Source of the DNA: Turnera subulata | Lineage: Eukaryota > Streptophyta > Magnoliopsida > Malpighiales > Passifloraceae | DNA: 64,000 bases | NCBI GenBank assembly: GCA_028386065.3 | Contig: JAKUCV010003579.1 | Location: 169,170 to 233,169 of the forward strand | Direction of reading: 5' to 3' | Shown here: positions 22,055-34,954 of the stretch, piece by piece | Layout: the number at the start of each line of letters is the position of its first letter | Numbering within the stretch: position 1 is the stretch's first letter | Notes under the pieces: model-generated | The model's input: the letters and a program-made list of their open reading frames with translations, nothing else | What the model was told of the DNA's origin: nothing | Databases searched by the model: none | Program-made: the position numbers and the translations under genes

Positions 22055-23547
22055 TTTTAGTAATATGCCCAAAAGCCAATCAATGGATGATTGTAGTCAT
22101 GTAAATACATTAAGGTTATTCCAATAAATATGATTATGAGATAATTGATTGCACATATTTATAACCCGAGAATACTTTGTATTCTTAAAATGTCCCTAGT
22201 CGATTATTATTATGGATGGGTTGTAATAATAAATTAAGACTAGCGTGTGTTGAGAATTATATGAGATATTAATTCTACATACGGGTACAAATTAGAGAAC
22301 TTATGGACTGGACCGACCCACATAAGAACGCTACATAGAACGTTATATGACTGTCATTAGTGGTTCTTATATGTATTGTCCTTAGACCTGGGATCATCAA
22401 GGTTCCCAACATATGAGTCGTATACTTTGATATTATTCCTAGTCATCCGTAACTGGGTGGACTTAAGGGTAATCATTGGGTATATGATAAATGTGTAGTG
22501 GGTTTTGTATGATCCAGAGGGGATTCGTCCAACCCATATAACGGGTATATTATCGGATGGTTTCTTGATAGAGTTGAACCGGAAATGCATGGCCATGCTC
22601 GGATTATGATATGGTGATATCGTAGGTATCCGTTTTACGCGGTTAACTCGAGGATCAAGAAACCGAGATTGAACATATGCGAGATTGACATATTCCATGT
22701 CTCGTGTTTAATCTTGATAATGGGACGAACGGACGATGACATGTTCCGAGGCATATAGAATCAGTACTGATCTTGTCGTTCGGGTAGCAATGATGTGTTG
22801 CTAGACGCCGCTCTTTGCTTATGATTGTAAAATGAGATTTTACAATTATTGCTGGATGTTACAAGTGCCTACAGGGTCACACACTTAGAATCATTAATTC
22901 GAGCATGTGGTTGAACCGTGGTTGGACCAAGGTTCGACCAGGTGTGGTTGGACCAGGGTAGCTTTGGGCTGGTTTGATTCAATAATTGTCAGAATTATTG
23001 TGCCAAACCTGATTGCTTGTGATGTGTAATCCCATTAGTGCTTAGTGGTAGACAAGATAATGGGTATCTTAATCATGATGGGCCATTATGTTGGCCATTA
23101 CCATAAGCACTAATTGAGTGGCATAATTAGATTATGCTTTGGGTTTTTGGCTGATTGCATTCTGGTTTTGGTGAGTCTTGAGAGTGTTTTTCAGACCAAC
23201 AAGAACACACACAAACACTTCCTTTCTTTGAGAAAGAAAGAAGAACACAAAACCACAAGAATAAGCTCCCGGAAATCCGTAGCTAGCACCACGGTTCGGG
23301 AGTGCTCGGGGGTTGGAGATCGTGAGACGATTCCGGCCTATGACTGACAGTTCGTGTGGATACCGTAGAGGAGCAGGATATTCTTCCGGCTCTAGCTGAT
23401 TCGGTTCTTCAGTTAGCTGAAAGATCCTAACCGTTTCAGGTATGATCGATTTTGTTGTTCGGTTTGGTTGCCTCACTTGGATCCTCCAAAGTTTTCGGGT
23501 CTTTCCGCTGCACTTGATTGTCAAGTTTGCATGCCCGGATACTTACA
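22055..23547 (+). mobile_element. 5' LTR of copy beta
   Basis: 1493 bp. The first bases read TTTTAGTAATATGCCC (TG changed to TT) and the end is ACTTACA, followed by the primer-binding site TGGTAGCGGAGC at 23549-23560. Confidence 0.92.
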
Positions 23548-23840
23548 GTGGTAGCGGAGCCTCTTGTGAAGCTCTAAACCGAATTTATGTGCATATGTTG
23601 ATATGTTCATGCAAGTATATATGATGTGTTATATGTGATGTAGCATGATCATTATTTGTTGAGTTCATTATATATATGTTGATGTTGGTTTGTGTCAAAA
23701 GTGTTTTGACAACAAAAACTTGATTGGTATGTGATATCAATCAAGGAGTAAATGGCAGTGAGTCGAAGGGGTTCGACAAAACGAAAATCGATCGTCGGTT
23801 TTCGGAAGGAACGATGGTCGTTCTAGTGCTGCAGGGCCAG

Positions 23841-24612
23841 GACATCGATGTTCATAAGATGGACATCGATGTCCACATAAGGATTTGCCTTGGCCGAGCC
23901 TGTTCTATGAAAGGTTGGCCTTGGCAGATTCACATGAACATCGATGTTCAGGACTGAACATCAATGTCCAAGAGCCTTGTGACATTGATTTGAGATTCCA
24001 GAGACCAAATAACATCGATGTTCACTTTATAACATCGATGTCCTTGTGTTCCAGAGTCTCAAACATCAATGTTTAAAGGTTAGACAACGATGTTTAAAAC
24101 TACTGCCAAGATTTTGGACCTTTGGAACTTTCCAACATCGATGTCCAAGAGTTGAACATCGATGTTCTTGAGTTCCAGAAGCCAATGGACCTTCGGAGCT
24201 TGCCAACATCGATGTCCAAGAGTTGAACATCGATGTTCTTGAGTTCCATAGGCCAATGGACCTTCGGAACTTTCCAACATCGATGTCCAAGAGTTGAACA
24301 TCGATTTTCTTGAGTTCCAGAGGCCAATGAACCTTTGGAACTTTCCAACATCGATGTCCAAGAGTTGAACATCGATGTTCTTGAGCTCTGCCAAATAGTT
24401 TGGACTTCCAGAGCCTCAAGGACATCGATGTCCTTGTGTTCCAGAGGCCAAATGACATCGATGTTCATGACAGGACATCGATGTCCTAGAGTACCCGAGG
24501 CCAATGGACATCGACGTTTAGCAATGGACATCGATGTCCTTGTGCATTTCCAAGGTGTTGGGGAGAATCAGATTCTCAAAGACATCGATGTTCATTTATG
24601 GGCATCGATGTT
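23841..24612. repeat. Phased palindrome array in copy beta leader (GACATCGATGTC subtype)
   Basis: About 23 motifs start at 23841/23862, 23937/23957, 24011/24031, 24062/24083, 24134/24155, 24205/24226, 24276/24297, 24347/24368, 24421, 24454/24474, 24507/24527 and 24581/24601. Many are GACATCGATGTC or hybrids of that with AACATCGATGTT. Pair spacing stays at 20-21 bp. From 24134 to 24368 four near-identical 71-bp units stand in tandem. Confidence 0.93.
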
Positions 24613-25189
24613 TACATGTATCTTTTGTTTCCAAATTTACATAACATCAATATATGATTTGTTGATTATATGCATGTGATGTATGAACATATGTTGATGT
24701 AAATATTAAGTTCTTAGTTGCCTTCCATGATAAGCACTCATCATTGCTTAGATCAACATTAGGTGGGTTTTGCCAAAGCAAGGTGCCTATGTTTATCCTA
24801 GCAAGGTGCGACTGGATAATTGTAATATCTGAACTGCTTATTGTGGGTTTGGACTTAACTAGGTCATCTTAATAGGATTAAGGACTTAGAGGCAAGGAGT
24901 TGAGTAATGTCTATGAGATAAACAAGAACAAGTGTTGTTCGCTCAACTATCCAAGAGTTACATGAGATATAATTGACAAGAGTTGTCTACCTAAATAGCT
25001 ATGACGTAGGCGATCAGCCAAAGCTGACTTATATTGTAGTGACATATGGATCTTGGCCTACTCATGATTATTTTGTTTTCATAGTAGGAGCATCATTTAA
25101 TAGAATTCCTTGTTAAATGATTTTTGTATACATGACTCTTAATTGTGTGAGTTGGTCATTGTTGAGTTGATCATTGTTGTAGAGTTACC

Positions 25190-25975
25190 ATGGCAGAAAA
25201 CACTAGCACATTATCATTGTGATCGGTCCTTGAGAAGGAAAGCTGAATGGAAATAGTTTCCTAAAGTGGCATCACATTTTGAGGATAGTCCTCGATCAAG
25301 AAAAGGTTGTATGTCCTTGAAGGGTCTATTCCGATTGAACCGGCGCCTAATGCTTCTAGGGCAGGAAGGGATGCTTACAAGAAGCATCTTGATGATGCAT
25401 TTGATGCATCATGCCTTATGATTATAACCATGGACTCTGAGCTTCAGAAGCAAATGAGAAATTGGGGGCATTCGATGTGATCGAACACTTGAGAGGTATG
25501 AGACCTCTAAGGCATTGTACCAATGCAGGATGGCTGAGTCATCACCCGTAAGACCTCATGTGCTCAAAATGATTGGATACATTGAGAACATTGAGGGTCT
25601 TGGTTTTCCTTTGCAGAAGGAGTTGGCTATTGATCTAGTCCTGCAATCGTTGCCGGATAGTTACAGCTAATTTGTCATAAACTTCAAAATAAATCATCTT
25701 GACAAATCCTTGTCTGAGTTGCTCAACATGTTAGGAACAGTTGAGCAACAGATGAAGGTAAACAAATCCAACAGCATTATGATGGTTGGAAGTAGCAAGG
25801 GAAAGGGTAAGGGCAAGGTGAAGAAATTTGCCAAAAGGTTTGGTGCATCTTCTTCACAAGTGTTGAAACCCATAGGTGGTGTTGCAAAGGAAGGTCAATG
25901 CTTCCATTGCAAGAAGTCCGGGCCATTGGAAGCGCAACTGCCCTATTTACCTTGAAGAGGTAAAGAAGAAGAAGG
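25190..25975 (+). pseudogene. Copy beta gag, multiply frameshifted
   Basis: The ATG near 25190 begins MAENTSTLSL, but TGA follows at once, where other copies have CGA (Arg). Further 1-bp losses and a deletion of about 50 bp near 25485 break the N-terminal half, and a TAA lies near 25668. The C-terminal part is open from 25710 (LLNMLGTVEQQMKVNKSNS) to a knuckle region with a frameshift near 25920. It cannot make a gag protein. Confidence 0.88.
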
Positions 25976-28863
25976 AAAGTGAGACTTCCACTTCAGGTAT
26001 TTTTGTTATAGAAGCTAATATCTCTATCTCAGCATCATGGGTATTAGATACAGGATGTGGTTCTCACATTTGTGTAAATGTGAAGGAACTGAGAAAGAGT
26101 AGGAGATTGGCAAAGGGTAAGATAGACCTGCGTGTGGGAAATGGAGCAAGAGTTGCTGCATTAGCCGTAGGAACTTACTATCTTACCTTACCGAGTGGTT
26201 TGGTTTTAGAACTAGACGATTGTTATTATGTACCGACCATAAGCAGGAATTTGATTTCTGTGTCTTGTCTTGACAAGAAAGGCTTTTCAATTGTTATAAA
26301 GAACAATTGTTGTCCTATTTATTTCAATGATGTTTGTTATGGTGGTGCGTATTTAAGCAATGGTTTGTATGTTCTAAACCTTGAAACCGCAATCTATAAC
26401 GTTAATACGAAGAAGGTTAGAATGAATGATTCTAATGAAACCCATCTTTGGCATTGTCGATTGGGCCATATAAACGAGACTCGTATATCTAAACTCCATA
26501 AAGATGGACTTTTAGACTCATTTGATTTTGAATCATTTGAGACATGTGAGTCATGTTTGTTAGGCAAGATGACGAAGGCTCCTTTTGCTAGTAAAGGTGA
26601 AAGGGCTTCGGACTTGTTAGGTCTTATACATAGTGATGTATGTGGATCTATGTCGACACAGGCTAGAGGTGGTTTTCAATACTTCATTACATTTACTGAT
26701 GTTTACAGTAGATATGGCTATGTGTATCTTACCAGACACAAGTCAGAATCCTTTGAAAAGTTCAAAGAATTCAAGAATGAAGTACTGAATCAACTCGGTA
26801 AAAGTATTAAAATTCTTCGATCTGATCGAGGAGGTGAATACTTAAGCCAAGAATTTCTTGATCAACTAAAGCAATGTGGTATAGTATCACAGCTTACTCC
26901 ACCAGGTACGCCTCAATGGAATGGTGTATCTGAAAGGAGGAATAGAACTTTGTTAGACATGGTTCGTTCTATGATAAGTCAAGCTGACCTTCCTTCATTT
27001 TGGGGACATGCATTATTGAGTGCTGCATTTACACTTAACCGTGTTCCATCTAAATCCGTCGAAAAGACACCATATGAGATATGGACTGGGAGGCATACCA
27101 ATTTGTCTTTTATGAGAATTTGGGGTTGTGAGGCTTACGTGAGACGTGAAGCATCAGATAAACTCGGCCCTAAATCCGACAAGTGCCTCTTTGTAGGATA
27201 CCTTAAGGAAACTAAAGGGTATTATTTCTACAATCCCACCGAGAACAAAGTGTTTGTTGCTCGGACTACTATTTTTCTAGAAAGAGAATTTATTTCTAGA
27301 AGAATCAGTGGGAGGAAAATAGAGCTCGAAGAAGTTCGAGATCTAGAGGTTGAGATGGAACAAGGACAGGAACCACAAGATGTTGTGGATGAGAATCCTG
27401 TACCAGTAACTCATGGACTACATAGGTCGGATAGGATTCGGTATGAGCCTGAGAGATATGGATTTCTTATGACTCATACTGGAGACGTGATGCTCACAGA
27501 TGAGGATGAGCCCACTTCCTATCAGTAGGCCATTATGGGTCCGGACTCCAAGAAGTGGCTAGAAGCCATGTATTCGGAAATGGAATCCATGTATGAAAAC
27601 AAGGTATGGACCTTGGTTGATCCACCCGAAGGGGTAAAACCCATAGGGTGCAAATGGGTCTTTAAGAAAAAGACCGACATGGATAGTAATGTGATTACCT
27701 ATAAAGGGCGATTGGTTGCAAAAGGTTTCAAACAAGTTCATGGTATAGACTATGATGAAACTTTCTCATCAGTTGCCATGGTTAAATCCATCCGGATTCT
27801 GTTGGCAATAGCGGCATACCATGATTATGAGATATGGCAGATGGATGTCAAAATCGCTTTCCTAAATGGAAATCTTTTAGAGGATGTGTACATGACACAA
27901 CCTGAAGGTTTTGTCGATCCAGAGAATGCTAATATGGTATGCAAGTTGCAAAGATCCATCTATTGGTTGAAGCAAGCTTCTAGGAGTTGGAATCTTCGTT
28001 TTAATGAAGTAATCAAAGAGTTTGGTTTCATTAAAAATGAAGATGAACCATGTGTTTACAAGAAGGTTAGTGGGAGCACTGTTGTTTTCTTGTTGTTATA
28101 TGTTGACGACATTCCACTCATTGGGAATGACATTTCGACACTACAGTCTGTAAAGACTTGGTTAGGGAAGAGTTTCTCGATGAAGGACTTAGGAGAAGCT
28201 GCCTATGTGTTAGGTATAAAGATCTATAGAGATAGATCCAAAAGGCATCTCGGGCTAAGTCAGAGTACATATATTGACAAGGAACTAAAGAGGTTTAGCA
28301 TGCAAGATTCTAAAAAAGGATTCTTGCCCATGTCACATGGCATCTCTCTCTCAAAGAATCAATGTCCTAGTACATCGAAGGAGAGAGAGCGGATGAGTAA
28401 GATCCCTTATGCTTCGGCAATAGGATCTATCATGTATGCCATGCTATGTACTCAACCGGATGTTGCTTATACTTTGAGTGTCACAAACAGATATCAATCT
28501 GATCCCGGTCAGAGTCACTGGACAACAGTTAAGAACATCCTTAAGTTCTTGAGAAGGACTAAGGATGCAATTCTTGTCTATGGAAGCGTTGATGAGCTTG
28601 TTGTAAGGGGTTACATAGATGCTAGCTTCCAAACTAACAGGGATGACTTTAGATCGCAATCAGATTATGTGTTTTGTCTTGGAGATGGTGCTGTGAGCTA
28701 CAAGAGTTCTAAGCAAGAAACAATTGCCAACTCTACAATTGAGGCTGTACAAAGTTCCTTCTGAGAAGTATGTAGCAGATCCTTTGGCTGAGCCTTTCAC
28801 ACAGCGGAAGCATGATGGTCATGCTACATCCATTGGTATTAGATACATGGATGATTGGCTTTA
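25976..28863 (+). pseudogene. Copy beta pol (protease-integrase-RT, RNase H internally deleted)
   Basis: Protease reads WVLDTGCGSH. Gag-pre-integrase LWHCRLGHINETR and integrase (HSDVCGS, RSDRGGEY, GVSERRNR) are open to 27525, where a TAG replaces the CAG seen at this position in copy alpha. RT continues from 27535 with WVFKKKTDM, WQMDVKIAFLNGN and YVDDIPLIGND. After STIEA, RNase H jumps directly to the 'gtacaaagttcc' segment, losing about 75 residues that include the EY and CD motifs retained in the SIRE-like element. The last conserved block (DPLAEPF…IRYMDDWL) ends at 28863, in another frame. Confidence 0.9.
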
Positions 28864-28878
28864 GTGTAAGTTGGAGAT

Positions 28879-30380
28879 TGTTAGTAATATGCCCAAAAGC
28901 CAATCAATGGATGATTGTAGTCATGTATATACATTAAGGTTATTCCAATGAATATGATTATGAGATAATCGCTTGCACATATTTATAATCCTAGAATACT
29001 TTGTATTCTTAAAATGTCCCTAGTCGATTATTATTATGGATGGGTTGTAATAATAAATTAAGACTAGCGTGTGTTGAGAATTATATGTGATATTAATTCT
29101 ACATACGGGTACAAGTTAGAGAACTTGTGGACTGGACCGACCCACATAAGAATGCTACATGGAACGTTATATGATTGTCATTAGTGGTTCTTATATGTAT
29201 TGTCCATAGACCTGAGATCATCAAGGTTCCCAACATATGAGTCGTATACTTTGATATTATTCCTAGTCATCCGTAACTGGGTGGACTTAAGGGTAATCAT
29301 TGGGTATATGATAAATGTATAGTGGGTTTTGTATGATCCAGAGGGGATTCATCCAACCCATATAAGGGGTATACTATCGGATGGTTTCTTGATAGAGTTG
29401 AACCGGAAATGCATGGCCATGCTCGGATTATGAAATGGTGATATCGTAGGTATCCGTTTTACGCGGTTAACTCGAGGATCAAGAAACCGAGATTGAACGT
29501 ATGCGAGATTGACATATTCCATGTCTCGTGTTTAATCTTGATAATGGGACGAAGGGACGATGACATGTTCCGAGGCATATAGAATCAGTACTGATCATGT
29601 CGAAAGGGTAGCAATGATGTGTTGCTAGACGCCACTCTTTTCTTATGATTGTAAAATAAGATTTTACAATTATTGCCGGACGTTACAAGTGCCTACAGGG
29701 TCACACACTTAGAATCGTTGATTCGAGCATGTGGTTGAACCGTGTTTGGACCATGGTTCAACAAGGTGTGGTTGGACCGTGGTTGGATCAGAGTCATTTT
29801 GGGCTGGTTTGATTCAATAATTGTCAGAATTATTGAGCCAAACCTGATTGCTTGTGATGTGTAGTCCCATTAGTGCTTAGTGGTAGACAAGGTAATGGGT
29901 ATCTTAATCATGATGGGCCATTATGTTGGCCATTACCATAAGCACTAATTGAGTGGCATAATTTGATTATGCTTTGGGTTTTGGCTGATTGCATTCTAGT
30001 TTTGGTGAGTCTTAAGAGTGTTTTTCAGACCAGCAAGAACACAAACAAACACTTCCTTTCTTTGAGAAAGAAAGAAGAACACATAACCTTAAGATTAAGC
30101 TCCCGGAAATCCGTAGCTAACACCACGGTTCGGGAGTGCTCGGGGGTTGGAGTTCGTGAGACGATTCCGGCCTGTGATTGACGGTTCGTGTGGATACCGT
30201 AGAGGAGCAGGATATTCTTCCAGCTCTAGCTGATTCGGTTCTTCAGTTAGGTGAAAGATCCTAACCGTTTCAGGTATGATCGATTTTGTTGTTCGGTTTG
30301 GTTGCTTCACTTGGATCCTCCAAAGTTTTCGGGTCTTTTCGCTGCACTTGATTGTCAAGTTTGCATGCCCGGATATGTAA
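28879..30380 (+). mobile_element. 3' LTR of copy beta
   Basis: It starts TGTTAGTAATATGCCC after the polypurine-like 'ttggaga'. It ends GGATATGTAA, altered from the family end GGATACTTACA. The target duplication GAAGC follows at once. About 1502 bp. Confidence 0.92.
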
Positions 30381-30385
30381 GAAGC

Positions 30386-33300
30386 CTGCCAAAAAGTTTG
30401 GGGCATCTTCTTCACAAGTGCTGAAACCCAAGGGTCGTGTTGCAAAGGAAGGTCAATGCTTCCATTGCAAGAAGTCTGGCCATTGGAAACACAACTGCCC
30501 TGTTTACCTTGAAGAGGTAAAGAAACAGAAGGGAAGTAAGACTTCCACTTCAGGTATCTTCGTTATAGAAGCTAATATCTATCTCTGCATCATGGGTATT
30601 AGACACCGGATGTGGTTCTCACATTTGTGTAAACGTGCAGGAACTGAGAAAGTGTAGGAGATTGGCAAAGGGTGAGATAGACCTGCACGTGGGAAATGGA
30701 GCAAGAGTTGTTGCATTAGCCGTAGGAACTTACTATCTTACCTTACCGAGTGGTTTGGTTTTAGAACTAGACGATTGTTATTATGTACCGACCATAAGCA
30801 GGAATTTGATTTCTGTGTCTTATCTTGACAAGAAAGGTTTTTCATTTGTAATAAAGGACAATTGTTGTTCTATTTATTTCAATGATGTTTATTATGGTGG
30901 TTCGTATTTAAGCAATGGTTTGTATGTTCTTAACCTAGAAACCGCAATCTATAACGTTAATACGAAGAAGGTTAGTATGAACGATTCTAATGAAACCTAT
31001 CTTTGGCATTGTCGATTGGGCCATATAAACGAGACTCGTATTTCTAAACTCCATAAAGATGGAGTTTTAGACTCATTTGATTTTGAATCATTTGAGACAT
31101 GTGAGTCATGTTTGTTAGGCAAGATGACGAAGGTTCCTTTTACCGGTAAAGGTGAAAGAGCTTCGGACTTGTTAGGTCTTATACATAGTGATGTATGTGG
31201 ACCGATGTCGACACAAGCTAGAGGTGGATTTCAATACTTCATTACATTTACCGACGATTTCAGTAGGTACAGCTATGTGTATCTAAAGAGACACAAGTCA
31301 GAATCCTTTGAAAAGTTCAAAGAATTCAAGAATGAAGTACAGAATCAACTCGGCAAGAGCATTAAAATGCTTCGATCAGATCGAGGAGGTGAATACTTAG
31401 GCCGAGAATTTCTTGATCACCTAAAGGAGTGTGGTATAGTATCACAGCTCACTCCACCGGGTACGCCTCAATGGAATGGTGTATCCGAAAGGAGGAATAG
31501 AACCTTGTTAGACATGGTTCCTTCGATGATGAGTCAAGCTGACCTTCCTTCTTTATTTTGGGGACATGCATTATTGAGTGTTGCATTTACACTTAACCGT
31601 GTTCCATCTAAATCCATCGAAAAGACACCATATGAGATATGGATTAGGAGGCGCCCCAATTTGTCTTTTATGAGAATTTGGGGTTGTGAGGCTTACATGA
31701 GACGTGAAGCATCAGATAAACTCGACCCTAAATCCGACAAATGCCTCTTTGTAGGATACCCTAAGGAAACTAAAGGGTATTATTTCTACAATCCCACCGA
31801 GCACAAAGTGTTTGTTGTTCGGACTGCTATTTTTCTAGAAAGAGAATTTATTTCTAGAAGAATCAGTGGGAGGAAAATAGAACTCGAAGAAGTTCGAGAA
31901 ATTGAGGCTGAGATGGAACAAGGACAGGAACCACAAGATGTTGTGGATGAGAATCCTATGCCTGTAACACATGGACCGCGTAGGTCGGATAGGACTCGGT
32001 ATAAGCCTGAGAGATATGGATTTCTTGTGACTCACACTGGGGACGTGATGCTCATAGACGAGGATGAGCCCACTTCCTATCAGCAGCCCGTCACGGGACC
32101 GGACTCTAAGAAGTGGCTAGAAGCCATGAATTTGGAAATGGAATCCATGTATCAAAATAAAGTATGGACCTTGGTTGATCCACCTGAAGGGGTAAAACCC
32201 ATAGGGTGCAAGTGGGTCTTTAAAAAAAAAACCGACAGGGATGGTAATGTGATTACCTATAAAGGGCGATTGGTGGCGAAAGGTTTCAAGCAAGTTCATG
32301 GTATTGACTATGATGAAACTTTCTCGCCAGTTGCCATGGTTAAATCCATCCGGATTCTATTGGCTATAGCGGCATACTATGATTATGAGATATGGCAAAT
32401 GGATGTCAAAACCGCTTTCCTTAACGAAAATCTTTTAGAGGATGTGTACATGACACAACCTGAAGGTTTTGTCAATCCAGAGAATGCCAATATGGTATGC
32501 AAGTTGCAGAGATCCATTTATGGATTGAAGCAAGCTTCTAGAAGTTGGAATCTTCATTTTAATGAAGTGATCAAAGAGTTTGGTTTCAATAAGAACGAAG
32601 ATGAACCATGTGTTTACAAGAAGGCTAGTGGGAGCACTATTATTTTATTGTTGTTATATGTTGACGACATTCTACTCATTGGGAATGATATTCCGACACT
32701 ACAGTCTGTAAAGAATTGGTTAGGGAAGAATTTCTCAATGAAGGACTTTGGAGAAGTAGCCTACGTGTTGGGCATAAAGTTCTATAGAGAGATCCAAAAG
32801 GCTTCTCGGGCTAAGTCAGAGTACGTATATTGACAAGGTTCTAAAGAGTTAGCATGCAAGATTCCAAGAAAGGTTTCTTGCCCATGTCACATGGCATATC
32901 TCTCTCAAAGAATCAATGTCCTAGTACATCTAAGGAGAGAGAGCGGATGAGTAAGATCCCTTATGCATCTGCAATAGGATCTATCATGTATGCCATGCTA
33001 TGTACTCGACCGGATGACACATATGCTTTGAGCGTCACAAGCAGATATCAATCTGATCCCGGTGAAAGTCACTGGACAGCGGTTAAGAACATCCTTAAGT
33101 ACTTGAGAAGGACTAAGGATGTATTCCTTGTGTACGGAAGCGTTGATGAGCTTGTTGTAAAGGGATACACAGAAGCTAGCTTCCAAACTGACAGGGATAA
33201 TTTTAGATCGCAGTCAAGTTATGTGTTTTGTCTTGGAGTTGGTGCTGTTTGCTGGAAGAGTTCCAAGCAAGAAAGAGTTGTCGACTCTACAACTGGGGCT

Positions 33301-33418
33301 GTACAAAGTTCCTTCAGAGAACTATGTAGCAGATCCTTTGACTGAGCCTCTCATACAGCGGAAGCATGATGGTCATGCTACATCCATTGGTATTAGATAT
33401 ATGGATGATTGGCTTTAG
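30386..33418 (+). pseudogene. Copy alpha gag 3' end and pol (RNase H internally deleted)
   Basis: The sequence resumes at the gag knuckle (CFHCKKSGHWKHNC). A frame change near 30590 follows, then an open frame from 30635 covers the protease tail, integrase (HSDVCGP, RSDRGGEY, GVSERRNR) and RT with an intact YVDDILLIGND. A frameshift lies near 32790 and a small loss near 32850, after which the frame resumes (DSKKGFLPMSHG). At STTGA it jumps to 'gtacaaagttcc', the same internal RNase H deletion as in beta. The last block (DPLTEPL…IRYMDDWL) ends at 33418. RT looks intact but RNase H cannot work. Confidence 0.9.
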
Positions 33419-33432
33419 TGCAAGTGGGAGAT

Positions 33433-34954
33433 TGTTAATATTGTGCCCAAAAGCCAATCAATGGATGATCGTATGTAGTCATGTATATACATTAAGGTTG
33501 TTCAAATAAATATGTTTATGAGATAAACGTTTGCACATATTTATAACCCTAGAATATATTTGATATATTCTTAAATGTCCCTAGTCAATTATTATTATGG
33601 ATGGGTTGTAATAATAAATTAAGACTAGCGTATGTTGAGAATCAGATGAGATATGAATTCTACATACGGGTACAAGTTAGAGAACTTGTGGACTGGACCA
33701 ACCCATATAAGAACCCTATATGGAACGTTATATGATTGTCATTAGTGGTTCTTATATGTATTGTCCTTAGACCTGAGATCATCAAGGTTCCCAACATATG
33801 AGTCGTATACTTTGATATTATTCCTGGTCATTCGTAACTGAGTGGACTTAAGGGTAATCATTGGGTATATGATATAATGTGTAGTGGGTTTTGATTGATC
33901 GAGATGGGATTCGTCCAACCCATATAACGGGTATATTATCAGAAGGCCTCTTGATAGAGTTGAACTGCTAAATGCGTGGCCACGCTCGGATTATGTGATA
34001 TGGTGATATCATCAGTATCCATTTTACACAGTTAACTCGGGGATCAAGAAATTAAGATTAAACATATACGAGATTGATGTTTTCCCATGTCTCGTGTTTA
34101 ATCTTGATAATGGGACGAAAGGACGATGACATGTTTTCGAGGCATATTGAATCAGTACTGATCTTGTCGTTTGGGTAGCAATGATGTGTTGCTAGACGCC
34201 ACTCTCTGCTTATAATTGTAAAATGAGATTTTTCGATTATTGTAAAATGTTACAAGTGCCTACAGGGTCACACACATAGAATCGTTGATTCGAGCAGGTG
34301 GTTGAACTGTGGTTGGACCATGGTTCGACCAGGTGTGGTTGGATCGTGGTTGGACCAGGGTCGTTTTGGGCTGGTTTGGTTCAATAATTGTCAGAATTAT
34401 TGAGCCAAACCTGATTGCATGTGATGTGTAATCCCATTAGTGCTTAGTGGTGGACAAGATAATGGGGTCATAATCATGTTTGATGGTGGACCATTATGTT
34501 GGCCATTATGTTGGTCCCTTGTCTATTTAATCTATGTACTAATTAGGTTGAGGAATATGATTACACTCTCTCTCTCTTGCATTCTGAATTCTGAGTTTTC
34601 AGACTAGGCAAGAACACATACACACACACCCATTCTTTGAGAAAGAAAGAAACACCACATAGCTCCCGGAAATCCGTAGCTAGCACCACGGTTCGGGAGT
34701 GCTCGGGTTGGAGATCATGAGATGTTTTCCGACCAGTGATTGACGGTTCGTGTGGATACCGTAGAAGGGCGGGATTTCTGTTCGGCTCTAGCTGATTCGG
34801 CATAACAGTTGGGTGAAAGATCTCAACCGATTTAGGTACGCAAAAATTGTTATTCGGTTTAGTTACTTTCACTTGGATCCTCCATGTGTTTCCGGTTTTC
34901 TGCTGCGCATTTTATTGCATATGAGTGTCATATTTGCATGTCCGGAAACTTACA
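33433..34954 (+). mobile_element. 3' LTR of copy alpha
   Basis: 1522 bp, preceded by the purine tract AAGTGGGAGA. It starts TGTTAATATTG and ends ACTTACA. It matches the 18494 LTR subtype. The flanking sequence at 34955 encodes part of the SIRE-like extra ORF. Confidence 0.93.

Larger units (their letters stand above)
22055..30380 (+). mobile_element. Copia family-P copy beta, inserted in the gag of copy alpha
   Basis: LTRs at 22055-23547 and 28879-30380 form a matching pair ('gaatactttgtattcttaaa', 'gacatattccatgtctcg', 'gaagaacac'). The element is flanked by GAAGC on both sides (22050-22054 and 30381-30385), a 5-bp target duplication typical of Copia. The left LTR starts TTTTAG instead of TGTTAG, and the right LTR ends ATGTAA instead of ACTTACA, so the termini have mutated. 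Internal region: leader array, broken gag, and pol with one stop. Confidence 0.93.
18494..34954 (+). mobile_element. Copia family-P copy alpha, itself split by copy beta
   Basis: The left LTR (18494-20003) and right LTR (33433-34954) are a matching subtype, sharing 'gataaacg', 'atatatttgatatattc', 'cgttttcccatg'-type and 'gaaacaccacatagctcc' variants that the two inner LTRs lack. Between them lie leader, gag 5' part, copy beta (22055-30380), then gag 3' part and pol. Without beta it is about 8.1 kb. Flanks TGCCC and TACTC could be a target duplication degraded by one G-to-A and one C-to-T change. Sequence of the SIRE-like extra ORF continues across it. Confidence 0.9.

Noticed and set aside
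24066..24531. Repetitive open frames on the - strand through the beta array (about 100-140 codons)
   Set aside because: They arise because the 71-72-bp repeat happens to lack stops. Composition follows the repeat and they lie antisense in a leader.
22055..34954. Three tandem Copia copies sharing LTRs by unequal crossing-over
   Set aside because: LTR subtypes pair 18494 with 33433 and 22055 with 28879, and GAAGC flanks the inner element, so nesting explains it better.
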